Shown here in pieces: positions 1-8,071 of a stretch of 64,000 nucleotides of DNA (positions are counted from its first letter, which is position 1; each line of letters opens with the position of its first letter). The stretch comes from Lutibacter oricola. Its GTDB lineage: Bacteria; Bacteroidota; Bacteroidia; Flavobacteriales; Flavobacteriaceae. The notes under the pieces were generated by a model that was given only the letters and a program-made list of their open reading frames with translations, was not told where the DNA came from and searched no databases. Location: positions 372,001 through 436,000 of the forward strand of contig NZ_FNNJ01000001.1 in assembly GCF_900106565.1 (NCBI RefSeq), read 5' to 3'. Made by a program: the position numbers and the translations under genes.

Positions 1-1831
1 ACGGTGGTTTTATAGTTGTATTTACTGTAAAATGAAGACTTGTATCTTTTCTAACTTCAAACTTTTCTGCTGGAATTTTAAAGTTGGTAATTTTAAAAGA
101 ATCGAAGAATTTTTTAGGTGTAACTTTTGTATTACTTAAGCATCCAATTAGATAGTATTTACCTCCGTTTAAAACTGTTTTTAAGTGAAGAAATTGTGAG
201 TTGTTAAATTTAGTATTTGAAATAAATGTTTTGGTAGTAGAGTTTTGAAATTTACCGCCGTTGTATTTTAAATCTATATTTTTATAAAAACGTTCGTGAA
301 TTCGTTCTAATTCAAAATCATCTTCTTCAATATAATTTATGTCATTTAAAATAACCTCTTTTACAAAATAATAATTGTTTGTACCCATAGCTTCAATTAA
401 ACGCTCTCCAACGCTATTTTTGTTAGAAAATTTATTAAACTTTGGTACTTCAACAGTAAAACCTCCAAGTTTTGGAGCAACAGAAACAAACTCGTTTCCA
501 ATATTGTTAAATTTTATAGTGCTAAATAGTTTTTCACCTTCTTTTTTAACAAAATCTTTTTTACCTCCCATTTTAAAAATAATAACCTCTATTGGAGTAA
601 CAAAAATTTGGTAGCGTTGATAATTGCCTGTTTTGGTTTTGTTTACAATATTAAAGCCTTCAAATCCACTTTTAGAAATTTTAGTTTTTTCAATAATTTT
701 TCCAGGTATGTTTTCGAATAATAATTTATCAATTTCGTTTAAGGTTAGTTTTTCTTTGTTTAAGGCGTTAAATGTGCTAATTCTAGAAATGTTTATGTAT
801 GAGCCGTTAGTTAAATCTGGACATAAATAAACTTGGCTATTCATAAAATTAAGCTCAAATAATTTGTGAGGTAAATTAACCGTAAAAAACCCGTCAGAAC
901 TTGTTTGAGGTTGGTAAGGTGTATTTATAAATTTTTCATCAATTTTATTTTTAATGCTTTCCCCTTTTTTAGTTTTTTTAGATAATAAAGGAGTTAAGGT
1001 ATAGCCTTTTTCTTTTAATAAATTTAAAACACCTTCGTCTCCAGCTAAATGTGCAGCACCTATACCAGCAAACAAGCTACCTTTTTTCATAATCGTATCC
1101 ATATTGGCAGCCATTTCTTCGTTACGTAAGTACAGCATATATTTCATATGGTGTTTTGTAAACATACCTTTATTTATAGAGTCTAAAAGCGAAATATTTT
1201 TTTCTCTATATGTATTGTTTAAAAGATTCATATAGTAATCGTCTTTTAATTTTTTCTGAAGCCAAACATCAGGTTTTTCTTTATTTGCATTTATAGAGGC
1301 TCTTTCAACAAGGTAAGTAGAGCGCTCAACATCTTCTAAGCTAAATATTTTTTTGTTGAATTTTTTACCAGCTTGGTAAATAAACATATCCAAATAAGTA
1401 TCTTCTTGAAAATCTTGCATAGCTGTATTTGTTCTATACAAAACATTGTTTATTAACTGATTTTCTTGCGAAATAAAGAATACTAATTGTTCTTTTTTAG
1501 GTTGTTTTAATTCAAAAGCTTTATTGTAAAAACTACTGTTACCATAAAGGTTGTTGTACGAAAGTGCTAGTGTCATTTCACGCATGTTAAAAGCGTATTC
1601 TAGCCATTCATTAGGGTCAGATTCTAATGCAACAAAATCAGCTTTTTGAAGCGATTCAAAAAATATGTCATCTAAATTAAATGCAATTTTCTGACTAACA
1701 TGCATGGTTCCAAATAGATATGATTCTTTTTCTAATCCATTACCAGAAATTTTCCAAAGTAAGCTATTTTCTTTTTGAGCTTGAGCTATAATTGCGCAAA
1801 AAAGAAGAAGGAATAAAAATATTTTTTTCAT
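1..1831 (-). CDS. TraB/GumN family protein, C-terminus cut by window edge
   Basis: My own translation of the minus strand from the ATG at 1831 stays open to base 1, giving about 610 residues without a stop. It starts with a signal peptide (MKKIFLFLLLFCAIIAQAQ). The family hallmark follows: SLLWKISGNG, then SYLFGTMH, with later motifs AGIGAAHLAGDEGVL near residue 250. The family (PF01963) is related to TIKI-type metalloproteases; GTMH and GAAH are the presumed metal-binding positions. Usual family length is about 300 residues, so the remaining 320 or more are an extra C-terminal region I do not recognise. The signal peptide implies export, probably to the periplasm or cell surface. Substrate is unknown. 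It is divergent from the histidine kinase that starts at 1976. Confidence 0.82.
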   Translation of the reverse strand, partial: MKKIFLFLLLFCAIIAQAQKENSLLWKISGNGLEKESYLFGTMHVSQKIAFNLDDIFFESLQKADFVALESDPNEWLEYAFNMREMTLALSYNNLYGNSSFYNKAFELKQPKKEQLVFFISQENQLINNVLYRTNTAMQDFQEDTYLDMFIYQAGKKFNKKIFSLEDVERSTYLVERASINANKEKPDVWLQKKLKDDYYMNLLNNTYREKNISLLDSINKGMFTKHHMKYMLYLRNEEMAANMDTIMKKGSLFAGIGAAHLAGDEGVLNLLKEKGYTLTPLLSKKTKKGESIKNKIDEKFINTPYQPQTSSDGFFTVNLPHKLFELNFMNSQVYLCPDLTNGSYINISRISTFNALNKEKLTLNEIDKLLFENIPGKIIEKTKISKSGFEGFNIVNKTKTGNYQRYQIFVTPIEVIIFKMGGKKDFVKKEGEKLFSTIKFNNIGNEFVSVAPKLGGFTVEVPKFNKFSNKNSVGERLIEAMGTNNYYFVKEVILNDINYIEEDDFELERIHERFYKNIDLKYNGGKFQNSTTKTFISNTKFNNSQFLHLKTVLNGGKYYLIGCLSNTKVTPKKFFDSFKITNFKIPAEKFEVRKDTSLHFTVNTTIKPP

Positions 1832-1975
1832 AGAGTTTTCTTATAAGAGGGTAAACTTTAAAATTAACTAAAACATTCACAAACAGCAAACTTTAAAGGT
1901 GTAAATAATTTGTATATTTACTTTTTTAAGGAAGCAAAAGTTGTAAGTCTTCAATCAAAAAACAACTTATAATTA

Positions 1976-3433
1976 ATGAAAATTAAACAACTCTCATTAA
2001 GAATTAGAATATTTTTAGCTATGATATTGTTAATATTATTAGCTTCTGTTTTAATTGCTGCGGTAACTATTTATCAATACAAAGAACAAACTAACGAGTA
2101 TAATACTGGTAGGTTAGAGCGTAAAGAAGAATCGGTTAAAGCAGCTGTAAATTATTGGTTAAACTCTTACCAAAACACGTATGCTCTTACTGAAACTAAT
2201 TTAGCATCGATATTTAGAGATAAAATTTATGAAATTTCGAATATAGAAAAGTTAGAAATTAATATTTATAATTTAAGTGGCCAATTAGTAAAAAGTTCAC
2301 ATTCTGGGTTTATAAAAAACGATGCAATAAAACTTTTAGATGAAGGAATTATAAAAAGTGTGGCAAATAATGCCAATCATAGGTTTATTGATGCTCGTCA
2401 AATAAAAGAAAACAGTTTACAATCGTCTTATTCATACATAACTGACAATAAATTTAAACCAATAGGTATTCTAAATTTGCAGTATGTGCAAGATAATACA
2501 GCTCAAGATAAAGATCTGGAAGAGTTTTTAGTTAGAATGGCTTATGTATACTTGTTAATGTTTCTTTTAGCAATTGGTTTGGCTTATTTTATTTCTAGTT
2601 ACATTACTCGGTCAATTAAGGCGGTTACAGAAAAAATGAACATTACTCGTTTAAATAAAAGAAACGAGAAAATTATATTAAAAAATGCGAGTGATGAAAT
2701 TTTTACATTAGTTAATGCCTACAACGGTATGGTTGATGAATTAGAGGAAAGTGCAGTAAAATTAGCTAAAGGAGAACGAGAACAGGCGTGGAGAGAAATG
2801 GCAAAGCAAGTTGCTCATGAAATTAAAAACCCATTAACTCCTATGCGATTAACAGTTCAAAGTTTTCAAAGAAGGTTTGATCCTGAAGACCCAAGAATTC
2901 ATGAAAAAGTAAATGAGTTTAGTACAACTTTGGTTCAGCAAATAGATACAATGAGTTCTATAGCTTCTGCATTTTCAAATTTTGCAAAAATGCCAAGTAA
3001 AAAAACTGAAACACTTAATGTGGTAGAAATTGTAAAACATGCACTAGATATTTTTACAGAAGACTATATATCTTACCATCCTAAAGAAAAAGAATTAATT
3101 GCAGAGTTAGATAAAACACAATTGATAAGGGTTGTAACTAATTTAGTGAAGAATGCAACACAAGCTCTTGGAGATATTGAAAATAAAAAGATTGAAGTTA
3201 GCGTTTCTGAAGTTAATGAAAACATTGAAATTATAGTTGCGGATAACGGAAAAGGAATTAGCGAAGAAGATAAAGGGCGTGTTTTTGAACCAAAATTTAC
3301 AACTAAAACCAGTGGTATGGGATTAGGTTTACCTATGGTAAAAAACATTGTTGAAACCTATAATGGAACCATAAGTTTTACATCTCAACTTGAAAAAGGA
3401 ACTGTTTTTAAAATAGAACTACCAAAAAAATAA
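1976..3433 (+). CDS. Sensor histidine kinase, NtrY-like
   Basis: A 485-residue membrane sensor kinase. It has one membrane segment at about residues 11-31, an extracytoplasmic sensor region to about 185, a second segment at about 190-210, and then a HAMP-like linker. The dimerisation domain carries the phospho-acceptor His281 in QVAHEIKNPLTPMRL. The ATPase domain follows, with an N box (NLVKNATQAL), G1 (DNGKGI) and G2 (GMGLGLPMV). This layout and the KNPLTPM stretch resemble NtrY-type kinases. No response regulator lies next to it, so its partner is elsewhere. The next gene starts 5 bases after the stop, so the two are probably co-transcribed although unrelated in function. Confidence 0.88.
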   Translation: MKIKQLSLRIRIFLAMILLILLASVLIAAVTIYQYKEQTNEYNTGRLERKEESVKAAVNYWLNSYQNTYALTETNLASIFRDKIYEISNIEKLEINIYNLSGQLVKSSHSGFIKNDAIKLLDEGIIKSVANNANHRFIDARQIKENSLQSSYSYITDNKFKPIGILNLQYVQDNTAQDKDLEEFLVRMAYVYLLMFLLAIGLAYFISSYITRSIKAVTEKMNITRLNKRNEKIILKNASDEIFTLVNAYNGMVDELEESAVKLAKGEREQAWREMAKQVAHEIKNPLTPMRLTVQSFQRRFDPEDPRIHEKVNEFSTTLVQQIDTMSSIASAFSNFAKMPSKKTETLNVVEIVKHALDIFTEDYISYHPKEKELIAELDKTQLIRVVTNLVKNATQALGDIENKKIEVSVSEVNENIEIIVADNGKGISEEDKGRVFEPKFTTKTSGMGLGLPMVKNIVETYNGTISFTSQLEKGTVFKIELPKK

Positions 3434-3437
3434 CAAT

Positions 3438-4214
3438 ATGGAATTTGAAAATATTTTAATAGATATAAAAGAAAATATAGCAACACTAACTATTAATAGA
3501 CCATCTAAATTAAATGCTTTAAATAAGCAAACTATTAAAGATCTTCATAACGGTTTTAAAATGTTAAATGAAGATGCAAATGTGAAGGTTATTATTGTAA
3601 CTGGTAGCGGAGAAAAAGCATTTGTTGCAGGTGCAGATATAAAAGAGTTTGCCGATTTTAGTATTGAAAAAGGAACAGAATTAGCACGTATAGGACACGA
3701 AACTTTATTCGATTTTGTTCAAAATTTAGAAACGCCAGTAATTGCAGCAGTAAACGGTTTTGCTTTAGGTGGAGGTTTAGAATTGGCAATGGCGGCACAT
3801 TTTAGAGTTGCAAGTTTAAATGCAAAAATGGGATTGCCAGAAGTAACTTTAGGTGTAATACCAGGTTATGGAGGTACACAACGTTTACCTCAATTAGTTG
3901 GTAAAGGAAAAGCAATGGAAATGATTTTAACTGCTCAAATGATTTCTGCTGAAGAAGCTAAGGATTACGGATTGGTTAATTATGTGGTAGATCAAGCTGA
4001 ATTACTTCCGTTGTGTGAAAAATTAGCGAATAAAATTTGTAGAAATTCTTCTGTAGCTATATCGGCAGCAATAAAATCAGTTAATGCAAATTATACAAAC
4101 TGTGTAAATGGTTATGCTGTTGAAATTGAAAATTTTGGATTAAGTTTTGGAACCGATGACTTTAAAGAAGGTACAACTGCATTTTTAGAAAAACGTAAAC
4201 CTAATTTTGAATAA
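3438..4214 (+). CDS. Enoyl-CoA hydratase/isomerase (crotonase family)
   Basis: This 258-residue protein has the full length of a single-domain crotonase. The oxyanion-hole segments are visible as AFVAGADIKEF (about 61-71) and ALGGGLELAMA (109-119). Both catalytic glutamates of true hydratases appear conserved: Glu115 in GGLELA and Glu135 in MGLPEVTLGVIPG. It should therefore hydrate trans-2-enoyl-CoA in fatty acid or amino acid degradation in the cytoplasm. Exact chain-length preference cannot be read from sequence. It sits 5 bases after the histidine kinase and ends 3 bases from the convergent GNAT gene, with no visible terminator between them. Confidence 0.9.
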   Translation: MEFENILIDIKENIATLTINRPSKLNALNKQTIKDLHNGFKMLNEDANVKVIIVTGSGEKAFVAGADIKEFADFSIEKGTELARIGHETLFDFVQNLETPVIAAVNGFALGGGLELAMAAHFRVASLNAKMGLPEVTLGVIPGYGGTQRLPQLVGKGKAMEMILTAQMISAEEAKDYGLVNYVVDQAELLPLCEKLANKICRNSSVAISAAIKSVNANYTNCVNGYAVEIENFGLSFGTDDFKEGTTAFLEKRKPNFE

Positions 4215-4216
4215 AG

Positions 4217-4684
4217 TTAAAGTTGCTTTTCAAACACAATTTTTGTTTGGTTTGTGGAGTTAGTATAAATAGAAACAATATCAAAACCGTTTTTTAAGTT
4301 TAAAATCATCATAGGTTTAAACTGGTTCATAGATTTTGTTCTAATATTTAAATAATTATTCTTCTTAGCCCATTGCTCTTGCAATTGGGCTAATTTTTTG
4401 GCTACACCATTTCTTCTGTATTTAGGTAAAATGCCTCCAACCCAACTGTAAAAAGTTTTTTCGTTATAATTATACCCAATTTTAAAGCCAATTGGAGTGT
4501 TGTTTTCAAATGCTATCAAAGAGCAAACATCATCTTTTTCGGTTAGTCTTTTAGAAAAAAAATCTAATCTAGCATCTTCAAAAGTTTCAGCATATAAGCT
4601 TTCAAGAATATTTAATTCTGAAGTGGAAGGAATGCCTTTTATTATTTTAAAACATAAACTATTTTCGTCCATTCCATTCATCAT
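4217..4684 (-). CDS. GNAT family N-acetyltransferase
   Basis: A small acetyltransferase of the GNAT fold. The acetyl-CoA binding motif is YRRNGVAKKLAQL, preceded by a beta strand (SWVGGILPKYR); the C-terminal half has NYLNIRTKSMNQFKPMMILNLKNGF. The longest frame opens at 4732, deep inside the preceding HD gene. ATG codons at 4684, 4681 or 4672 overlap that gene by only 14 to 26 bases and are more plausible, so I use 4684; 4672 (MDENSLCF) is equally possible. The acceptor substrate cannot be predicted. The overlap with the HD gene upstream on the same strand suggests translational coupling. Confidence 0.8.
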   Translation of the reverse strand: MMNGMDENSLCFKIIKGIPSTSELNILESLYAETFEDARLDFFSKRLTEKDDVCSLIAFENNTPIGFKIGYNYNEKTFYSWVGGILPKYRRNGVAKKLAQLQEQWAKKNNYLNIRTKSMNQFKPMMILNLKNGFDIVSIYTNSTNQTKIVFEKQL

Positions 4685-5312
4685 AAAACTGTTGTAAAAA
4701 AGTTTCCATATAATTATGCCTATCAGTGGCAATTCGCCTTCCGGTTTTAGTATTCATTCTATCTTTAAGTAATAATAATTTTTCGTAAAAATGATTAATA
4801 GTTGGCGCTTCGGATTTTTTATATTCCTCTTTACTCATATTTAAGTTTGGAGCAATTTTGGGGTCGTATAAAGTTCTATCTTTAAAACCACCATAATTAA
4901 AACAACGTGCAATTCCAATAGCTCCAATAGCATCTAATCTATCAGCATCTTGAATAACATCTAATTCTATAGATTTAAATGTTTGATTAAAATTTCCACC
5001 CTTAAAGGAAATGTTAGTAATAATGTTTTCAATATGAAGTATTATTTTTTCTGAAACACCTTCGTTTTGTAAAAATTTACGAGCAACTTTTGGTCCAACA
5101 GATTCATCTCCATTGTGAAATTTAGAATCGGCAATATCATGTAGCAATGCCCCAAGTTCTACAATAAAACTATCAACTGTTTCAGTTTCCGCTATTAATT
5201 TTGCATTGTTCCAAACACGTAAAATATGAAACCAATCGTGTCCGCCTTCAGCATTTTTCAATGTTTCTTTTACAAAAGTTTCAGTGTTTGCAATTATTTG
5301 TGATTTGTTCAT
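4659..5312 (-). CDS. HD-domain phosphohydrolase
   Basis: A 217-residue metal-dependent phosphohydrolase of the HD superfamily. The metal-binding pattern is visible: His25 in GGHDWFH, His58-Asp59 in LLHDIAD, and a later Asp in IQDADRLDAIGAIG. It resembles the YedJ-like stand-alone HD proteins, whose substrates are phosphorylated small molecules that are poorly defined. It is cytoplasmic, with no signal peptide. Its last bases overlap the start of the GNAT gene, and it follows the bacilliredoxin gene on the same strand but is separated from it by a terminator hairpin near 5340. Its physiological role is not known. Confidence 0.87.
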   Translation of the reverse strand: MNKSQIIANTETFVKETLKNAEGGHDWFHILRVWNNAKLIAETETVDSFIVELGALLHDIADSKFHNGDESVGPKVARKFLQNEGVSEKIILHIENIITNISFKGGNFNQTFKSIELDVIQDADRLDAIGAIGIARCFNYGGFKDRTLYDPKIAPNLNMSKEEYKKSEAPTINHFYEKLLLLKDRMNTKTGRRIATDRHNYMETFLQQFYDEWNGRK

Positions 5313-5320
5313 AGCATAAA

Positions 5321-5357
5321 AATAAAAAATCCACTTAATTATAAGTGGATTTTTTTA
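5321..5357 (-). terminator. Hairpin terminator after the bacilliredoxin gene
   Basis: Arms ATCCACTTA (5329-5337) and TAAGTGGAT (5342-5350) are perfect complements with a 4-base loop. An A-rich run at 5321-5328 gives a T tract on the minus strand, which would end the bacilliredoxin transcript. Confidence 0.8.
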
Positions 5358-5377
5358 TAAACTTAGTTTTAAATTTT

Positions 5378-5788
5378 TTAACAAAATTCATCGTAAGCAC
5401 CAGCTAAATTAGAAGCTATAACTTCTGCTGGTCTTCCTTCAATATGATGGCGTTCTAACATATGCACTAAAGCACCGTCTTTAAATAGTGCAATTGCTGG
5501 AGATGAAGGAGGAAAAGGAATCATATATTCTCTTGCCTTATCTGTTGCTTCTTTATCTACTCCTGCAAATACAGTTATTAAATTATTTGGTACTTTGTCA
5601 AATTCTAATGAAGCAATAGCTCCAGGTCTACAAGTTCCGGCTGCACAACCACAAACAGAGTTTACAACAACTAAAGTTGTTCCTTCTTTTGAAATTGCTG
5701 TGTCTACTTCTTCAGCTGTGTGTAATGATACAAATCCTGAATCTTCTAATTCAGCCTGCATTGGTTTTACTAATTCTGGTGGATACAT
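5378..5788 (-). CDS. BrxA/BrxB family bacilliredoxin
   Basis: A 136-residue protein matching the YphP/YqiW (DUF1094) family over its whole length. The active site is the CGC motif Cys46-Gly47-Cys48 in NSVCGCAAG, followed by a further Cys53 in TCRPG. The C-terminal part has FPPSSPAIALFKDG and the MLERHHIEGR segment typical of the family. In Bacillus these proteins remove bacillithiol from oxidised protein thiols; in Bacteroidota they probably act as cytoplasmic disulfide reductases in oxidative stress. It is transcribed alone, with a terminator directly behind it. Confidence 0.93.
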   Translation of the reverse strand: MYPPELVKPMQAELEDSGFVSLHTAEEVDTAISKEGTTLVVVNSVCGCAAGTCRPGAIASLEFDKVPNNLITVFAGVDKEATDKAREYMIPFPPSSPAIALFKDGALVHMLERHHIEGRPAEVIASNLAGAYDEFC

Positions 5789-5952
5789 ATTTTTTGATTT
5801 TTTTTATTAGACGTAATTAAGGCTACAAACCTACATAATTTTTTTGTTTTTAGTTTTTTTACTTTAAAATATGTAAATAACATAACTATAAGTTTATAAT
5901 TTATTTAACAACTGTAACATTTAACCAGATGCATGATACTAATAAAACAGTG

Positions 5953-5960
5953 TATATTTG
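5953..5960 (+). promoter_or_regulatory. TAnnTTTG -7 box before the TerB-DnaJ gene
   Basis: TATATTTG matches the Bacteroidota -7 consensus exactly and lies 15 bases before the ATG at 5976. No clear TTG -33 element is seen at the usual spacing. Confidence 0.55.
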
Positions 5961-5975
5961 AATTTTTAAAATAAT

Positions 5976-6716
5976 ATGGGAAATTTTGTAAAATGGTTAG
6001 GTGCAGGATTAGGATTTGCATTTGGCGGATATATTGGTAGCATTTTAGGTTATGTTGCAGGGAGTTTTATAGATGGTTTTACGCGAGAAGATGTGCAAAG
6101 AGCCGAAACTTACAGAGGTTCGAGTAGAAGTACACAATCTGGTGATTTTGAAATTAGCTTGTTGTTGCTTTCTGCAACCGTAATAAAAGCAGATGGTAAA
6201 ATTGATCAGCGAGAATTAAATTATGTTAGAAATCATTTTAAAAGTATGTATGGCGAAGAAAGAGCAAGCCACGCTTTTAAATTATTTAATGGTTTTATAA
6301 AAAACAACAATGTTTCTACAAGGCAAGTTTGTATGCAAATTCGTCAAAATATGACACACGCATCTCGTTTGCAATTAATTCATTTTTTATTTGGAATTGC
6401 TAAAGCAGATGGTATTGTTACAGAATCTGAAGTGAGTGCTATAAAAACTATTGCGGGTTATTTATATATAAGTCAACACGATTTCGAATCTATTAAAGCA
6501 ATGTTTTACGATAGTTCTGATAGCTCGTATAAAATTTTAGAAATTGAAAAATCTGCTACAAATGATGAGGTTAAAAAGGCTTATAGAAAAATGGTAAAAA
6601 AGTATCACCCAGATAAATTACGTCATTTAGGTGAAGAACATTTAAAAGGTGCTGAAGAAAAATTTAGGCAAGTACAAAAGGCTTATGAGCATATTCAGAA
6701 AGAAAGAAAAATATAA
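5976..6716 (+). CDS. TerB/DnaJ-domain protein (DjlA-like)
   Basis: A 246-residue protein with three parts. Residues 8-34 form a Gly-rich hydrophobic stretch (LGAGLGFAFGGYIG...) that looks like a glycine-zipper membrane segment. Residues about 57-170 form a TerB-like helical domain with the paired acidic motif ATVIKADGKID and its repeat IAKADGIVTESE. The C-terminus is a J domain (about 180-246) with the key HPD tripeptide at 211-213 in KKYHPDKLRHLG. DjlA proteins have the same order: membrane anchor, TerB, J domain. It probably recruits DnaK at the inner membrane. It is a single-gene unit followed by the module-containing gap at 6717-7035. Confidence 0.88.
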   Translation: MGNFVKWLGAGLGFAFGGYIGSILGYVAGSFIDGFTREDVQRAETYRGSSRSTQSGDFEISLLLLSATVIKADGKIDQRELNYVRNHFKSMYGEERASHAFKLFNGFIKNNNVSTRQVCMQIRQNMTHASRLQLIHFLFGIAKADGIVTESEVSAIKTIAGYLYISQHDFESIKAMFYDSSDSSYKILEIEKSATNDEVKKAYRKMVKKYHPDKLRHLGEEHLKGAEEKFRQVQKAYEHIQKERKI

Positions 6717-6760
6717 TTTGCTGTAAATGTGACTATCAAAAAAAAAGAGTGTCATATAAT

Positions 6761-6864
6761 AGTAAATAAAAATTAATTAAGGGAAACTAAAATAATTTTT
6801 ACCCCAAATAAGAATTATCAGCCCGAAGATTAGTTGAGCGTCTCATTTTTGAGACGCTTTTTTT
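6761..6864 (+). ncRNA. Putative small RNA, module 1
   Basis: Inferred from a promoter-like box at 6729-6760 and a factor-independent terminator at 6837-6864. The transcript would be roughly 95-100 bases. The exact start is a guess. It could instead be only an untranslated tail of the DnaJ gene. Confidence 0.35.
6837..6864 (+). terminator. Strong hairpin terminator, module 1
   Basis: AGCGTCTCA (6837-6845) pairs perfectly with TGAGACGCT (6850-6858) across a TTTT loop, then a run of seven T. It can end both the TerB-DnaJ transcript and the putative small RNA. Confidence 0.88.
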
Positions 6865-6926
6865 ATGGGTTAATTTGTTAAAATTTAAACAATTGTGACC
6901 AATTAAAAAAATTAGTGTCATATAAT

Positions 6927-7037
6927 TGGTTAGTAAATTAGAATTAAGTTAAGTAAGAAAGTTTAATGTTTAAATTGGTGGAATGCCAATGAGAATGTTG
7001 ATTACAATTAAAGCGCCCTTTTTAGGGTGCTTTTTTT
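6927..7037 (+). ncRNA. Putative small RNA, module 2
   Basis: Inferred from the second GTGAC-21-TATAAT box (6895-6926) and the terminator ending at 7037. Because terminator 1 already stops upstream transcription, a second plus-strand terminator here implies a separate plus-strand transcript. An internal hairpin, ATTGG/CCAAT, is visible near 6974-6990. No family was recognised. Confidence 0.38.
7012..7037 (+). terminator. Hairpin terminator, module 2
   Basis: AGCGCCCT (7012-7019) pairs with AGGGTGCT (7024-7031, one G-T pair) and is followed by seven T. The T run is only on the plus strand, so it does not primarily serve the minus-strand gene ending at 7036. Confidence 0.82.
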
Positions 7038-7953
7038 ATTTTAAATAGTTTGCTACATCTTGAGGTCCTTCAAGTATGGTTTTAACTATTTGTAATGTGC
7101 CATCTTTTGTAGAGATAGTGTGCCATTTTATTAAAGAAATTTGCATATCTACAATTTCAATACCTGTTATAGACCTTGGGTGTACGCAACTACCATCGTT
7201 AAAATAAGGTAGATCGTTTGGTTCGGGAAAACGAGGTCTGTGTGTATGGCCTGCAATAACCATTTGATTGTTATTGTTTTCAATCCATTTTTTTAATCTG
7301 CGTTCAACCTTAATTAATTCTTTGTAATTTTTAGCAGGACTAGTTGGGTCTTTTATACCCATAATTTGTAAAGGTTTCCAAAGTGCTCTAACTAAAAAAC
7401 GACTAAATTTCCAAAGCACATAATTAAAAAAGTCTGCTTGATGTCCGTGAATTAGTAATATGTTTTTATCATATCCCTCAACATCTAAAATAATTCCTTC
7501 ATCAAATTTTAATCCTTTTAATAAGTCTTTGTCAGTTGCAGTTACAGCATCAAAATAAGAGCCTAGTAATTTGTCAACCCTTTTTTCTTTACTTAAAACC
7601 ATATCATGGTTTCCCCAAATCATATGAAGCTTATCTTTTAAATGAAAATCGCGTAGCAATAAAAAAATGTTTTTATGCGCTTCAAAAATTTCACTAAAAT
7701 CTCTGTTTTCCCAAAGCTCTATTCCATCTCCTAATTCTACATATGTAAAATCATTTTCATAATAACTTCTTAAGGCGTGAAAGTAAATGTTTCTGTTATG
7801 TACAAAATCGTCGGCATAACTATTATCACCTCTATGGCAATCACTAAAAAAAACAAATTTAGAGTCGCAATTCAGCTTAATTTTTTTAGCATTTTTATAT
7901 GAATTTGATATAATTTGTTGAATCATTGTGTCACAGATATTTGTTTCAACCAT
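7036..7953 (-). CDS. Calcineurin-like metallophosphoesterase
   Basis: A 305-residue cytoplasmic phosphoesterase with the five family blocks in order: FFSDCHRGDN, ELGDGIELWEN, WGNHDMV, LIHGHQADF and AGHTHRPRF. These supply the Asp, His and Asn ligands of a two-metal centre. The overall shape resembles UDP-2,3-diacylglucosamine hydrolases (LpxH/LpxG type), but nothing in the context ties it to lipid A, so the substrate is left open. The start at 7953 gives MVETNICD; an internal ATG nine codons later (MIQQII) is an alternative. It is divergent from ileS, with 118 bases between them. Confidence 0.85.
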   Translation of the reverse strand: MVETNICDTMIQQIISNSYKNAKKIKLNCDSKFVFFSDCHRGDNSYADDFVHNRNIYFHALRSYYENDFTYVELGDGIELWENRDFSEIFEAHKNIFLLLRDFHLKDKLHMIWGNHDMVLSKEKRVDKLLGSYFDAVTATDKDLLKGLKFDEGIILDVEGYDKNILLIHGHQADFFNYVLWKFSRFLVRALWKPLQIMGIKDPTSPAKNYKELIKVERRLKKWIENNNNQMVIAGHTHRPRFPEPNDLPYFNDGSCVHPRSITGIEIVDMQISLIKWHTISTKDGTLQIVKTILEGPQDVANYLK

Positions 7954-8071
7954 AAACTTAAAATAAAACTTCTAGAAACAACTATTTTTAGCTGTATATT
8001 TTGCTATTTTCAGCACTATTATTTTATCAAAAATGCTTAATTTCGCAAACTAATTGATTTAAGGGTAAAAA

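Larger units (their letters stand above)
6717..7035 (+). other. 319-base gap with two tandem promoter-like/terminator modules
   Basis: No ORF is seen here. Two units repeat the same layout: GTGAC, 21 bases, then TATAAT embedded in GTGTCATATAAT, then 80-90 bases, then a strong hairpin with a T run on the plus strand. The first GTGAC is at 6729-6733 with TATAAT at 6755-6760; the second is at 6895-6899 with TATAAT at 6921-6926. The stretches between box and hairpin differ. This looks like two small non-coding RNA genes that arose by duplication, but no known RNA family was recognised. Confidence 0.55.

Noticed and set aside
375-830. Plus-strand open frames near the window start
   Set aside because: They lie opposite the long minus-strand TraB/GumN frame, which has a signal peptide and family motifs; the plus-strand translations have no recognisable features.
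4685-4732. Longer start of the GNAT gene
   Set aside because: It would extend deep into the HD gene without adding family sequence.
6717-7035. tRNA or riboswitch in the 319-base gap
   Set aside because: No cloverleaf, CCA-type acceptor or known aptamer core could be found; only promoter-like boxes and terminators are supported.
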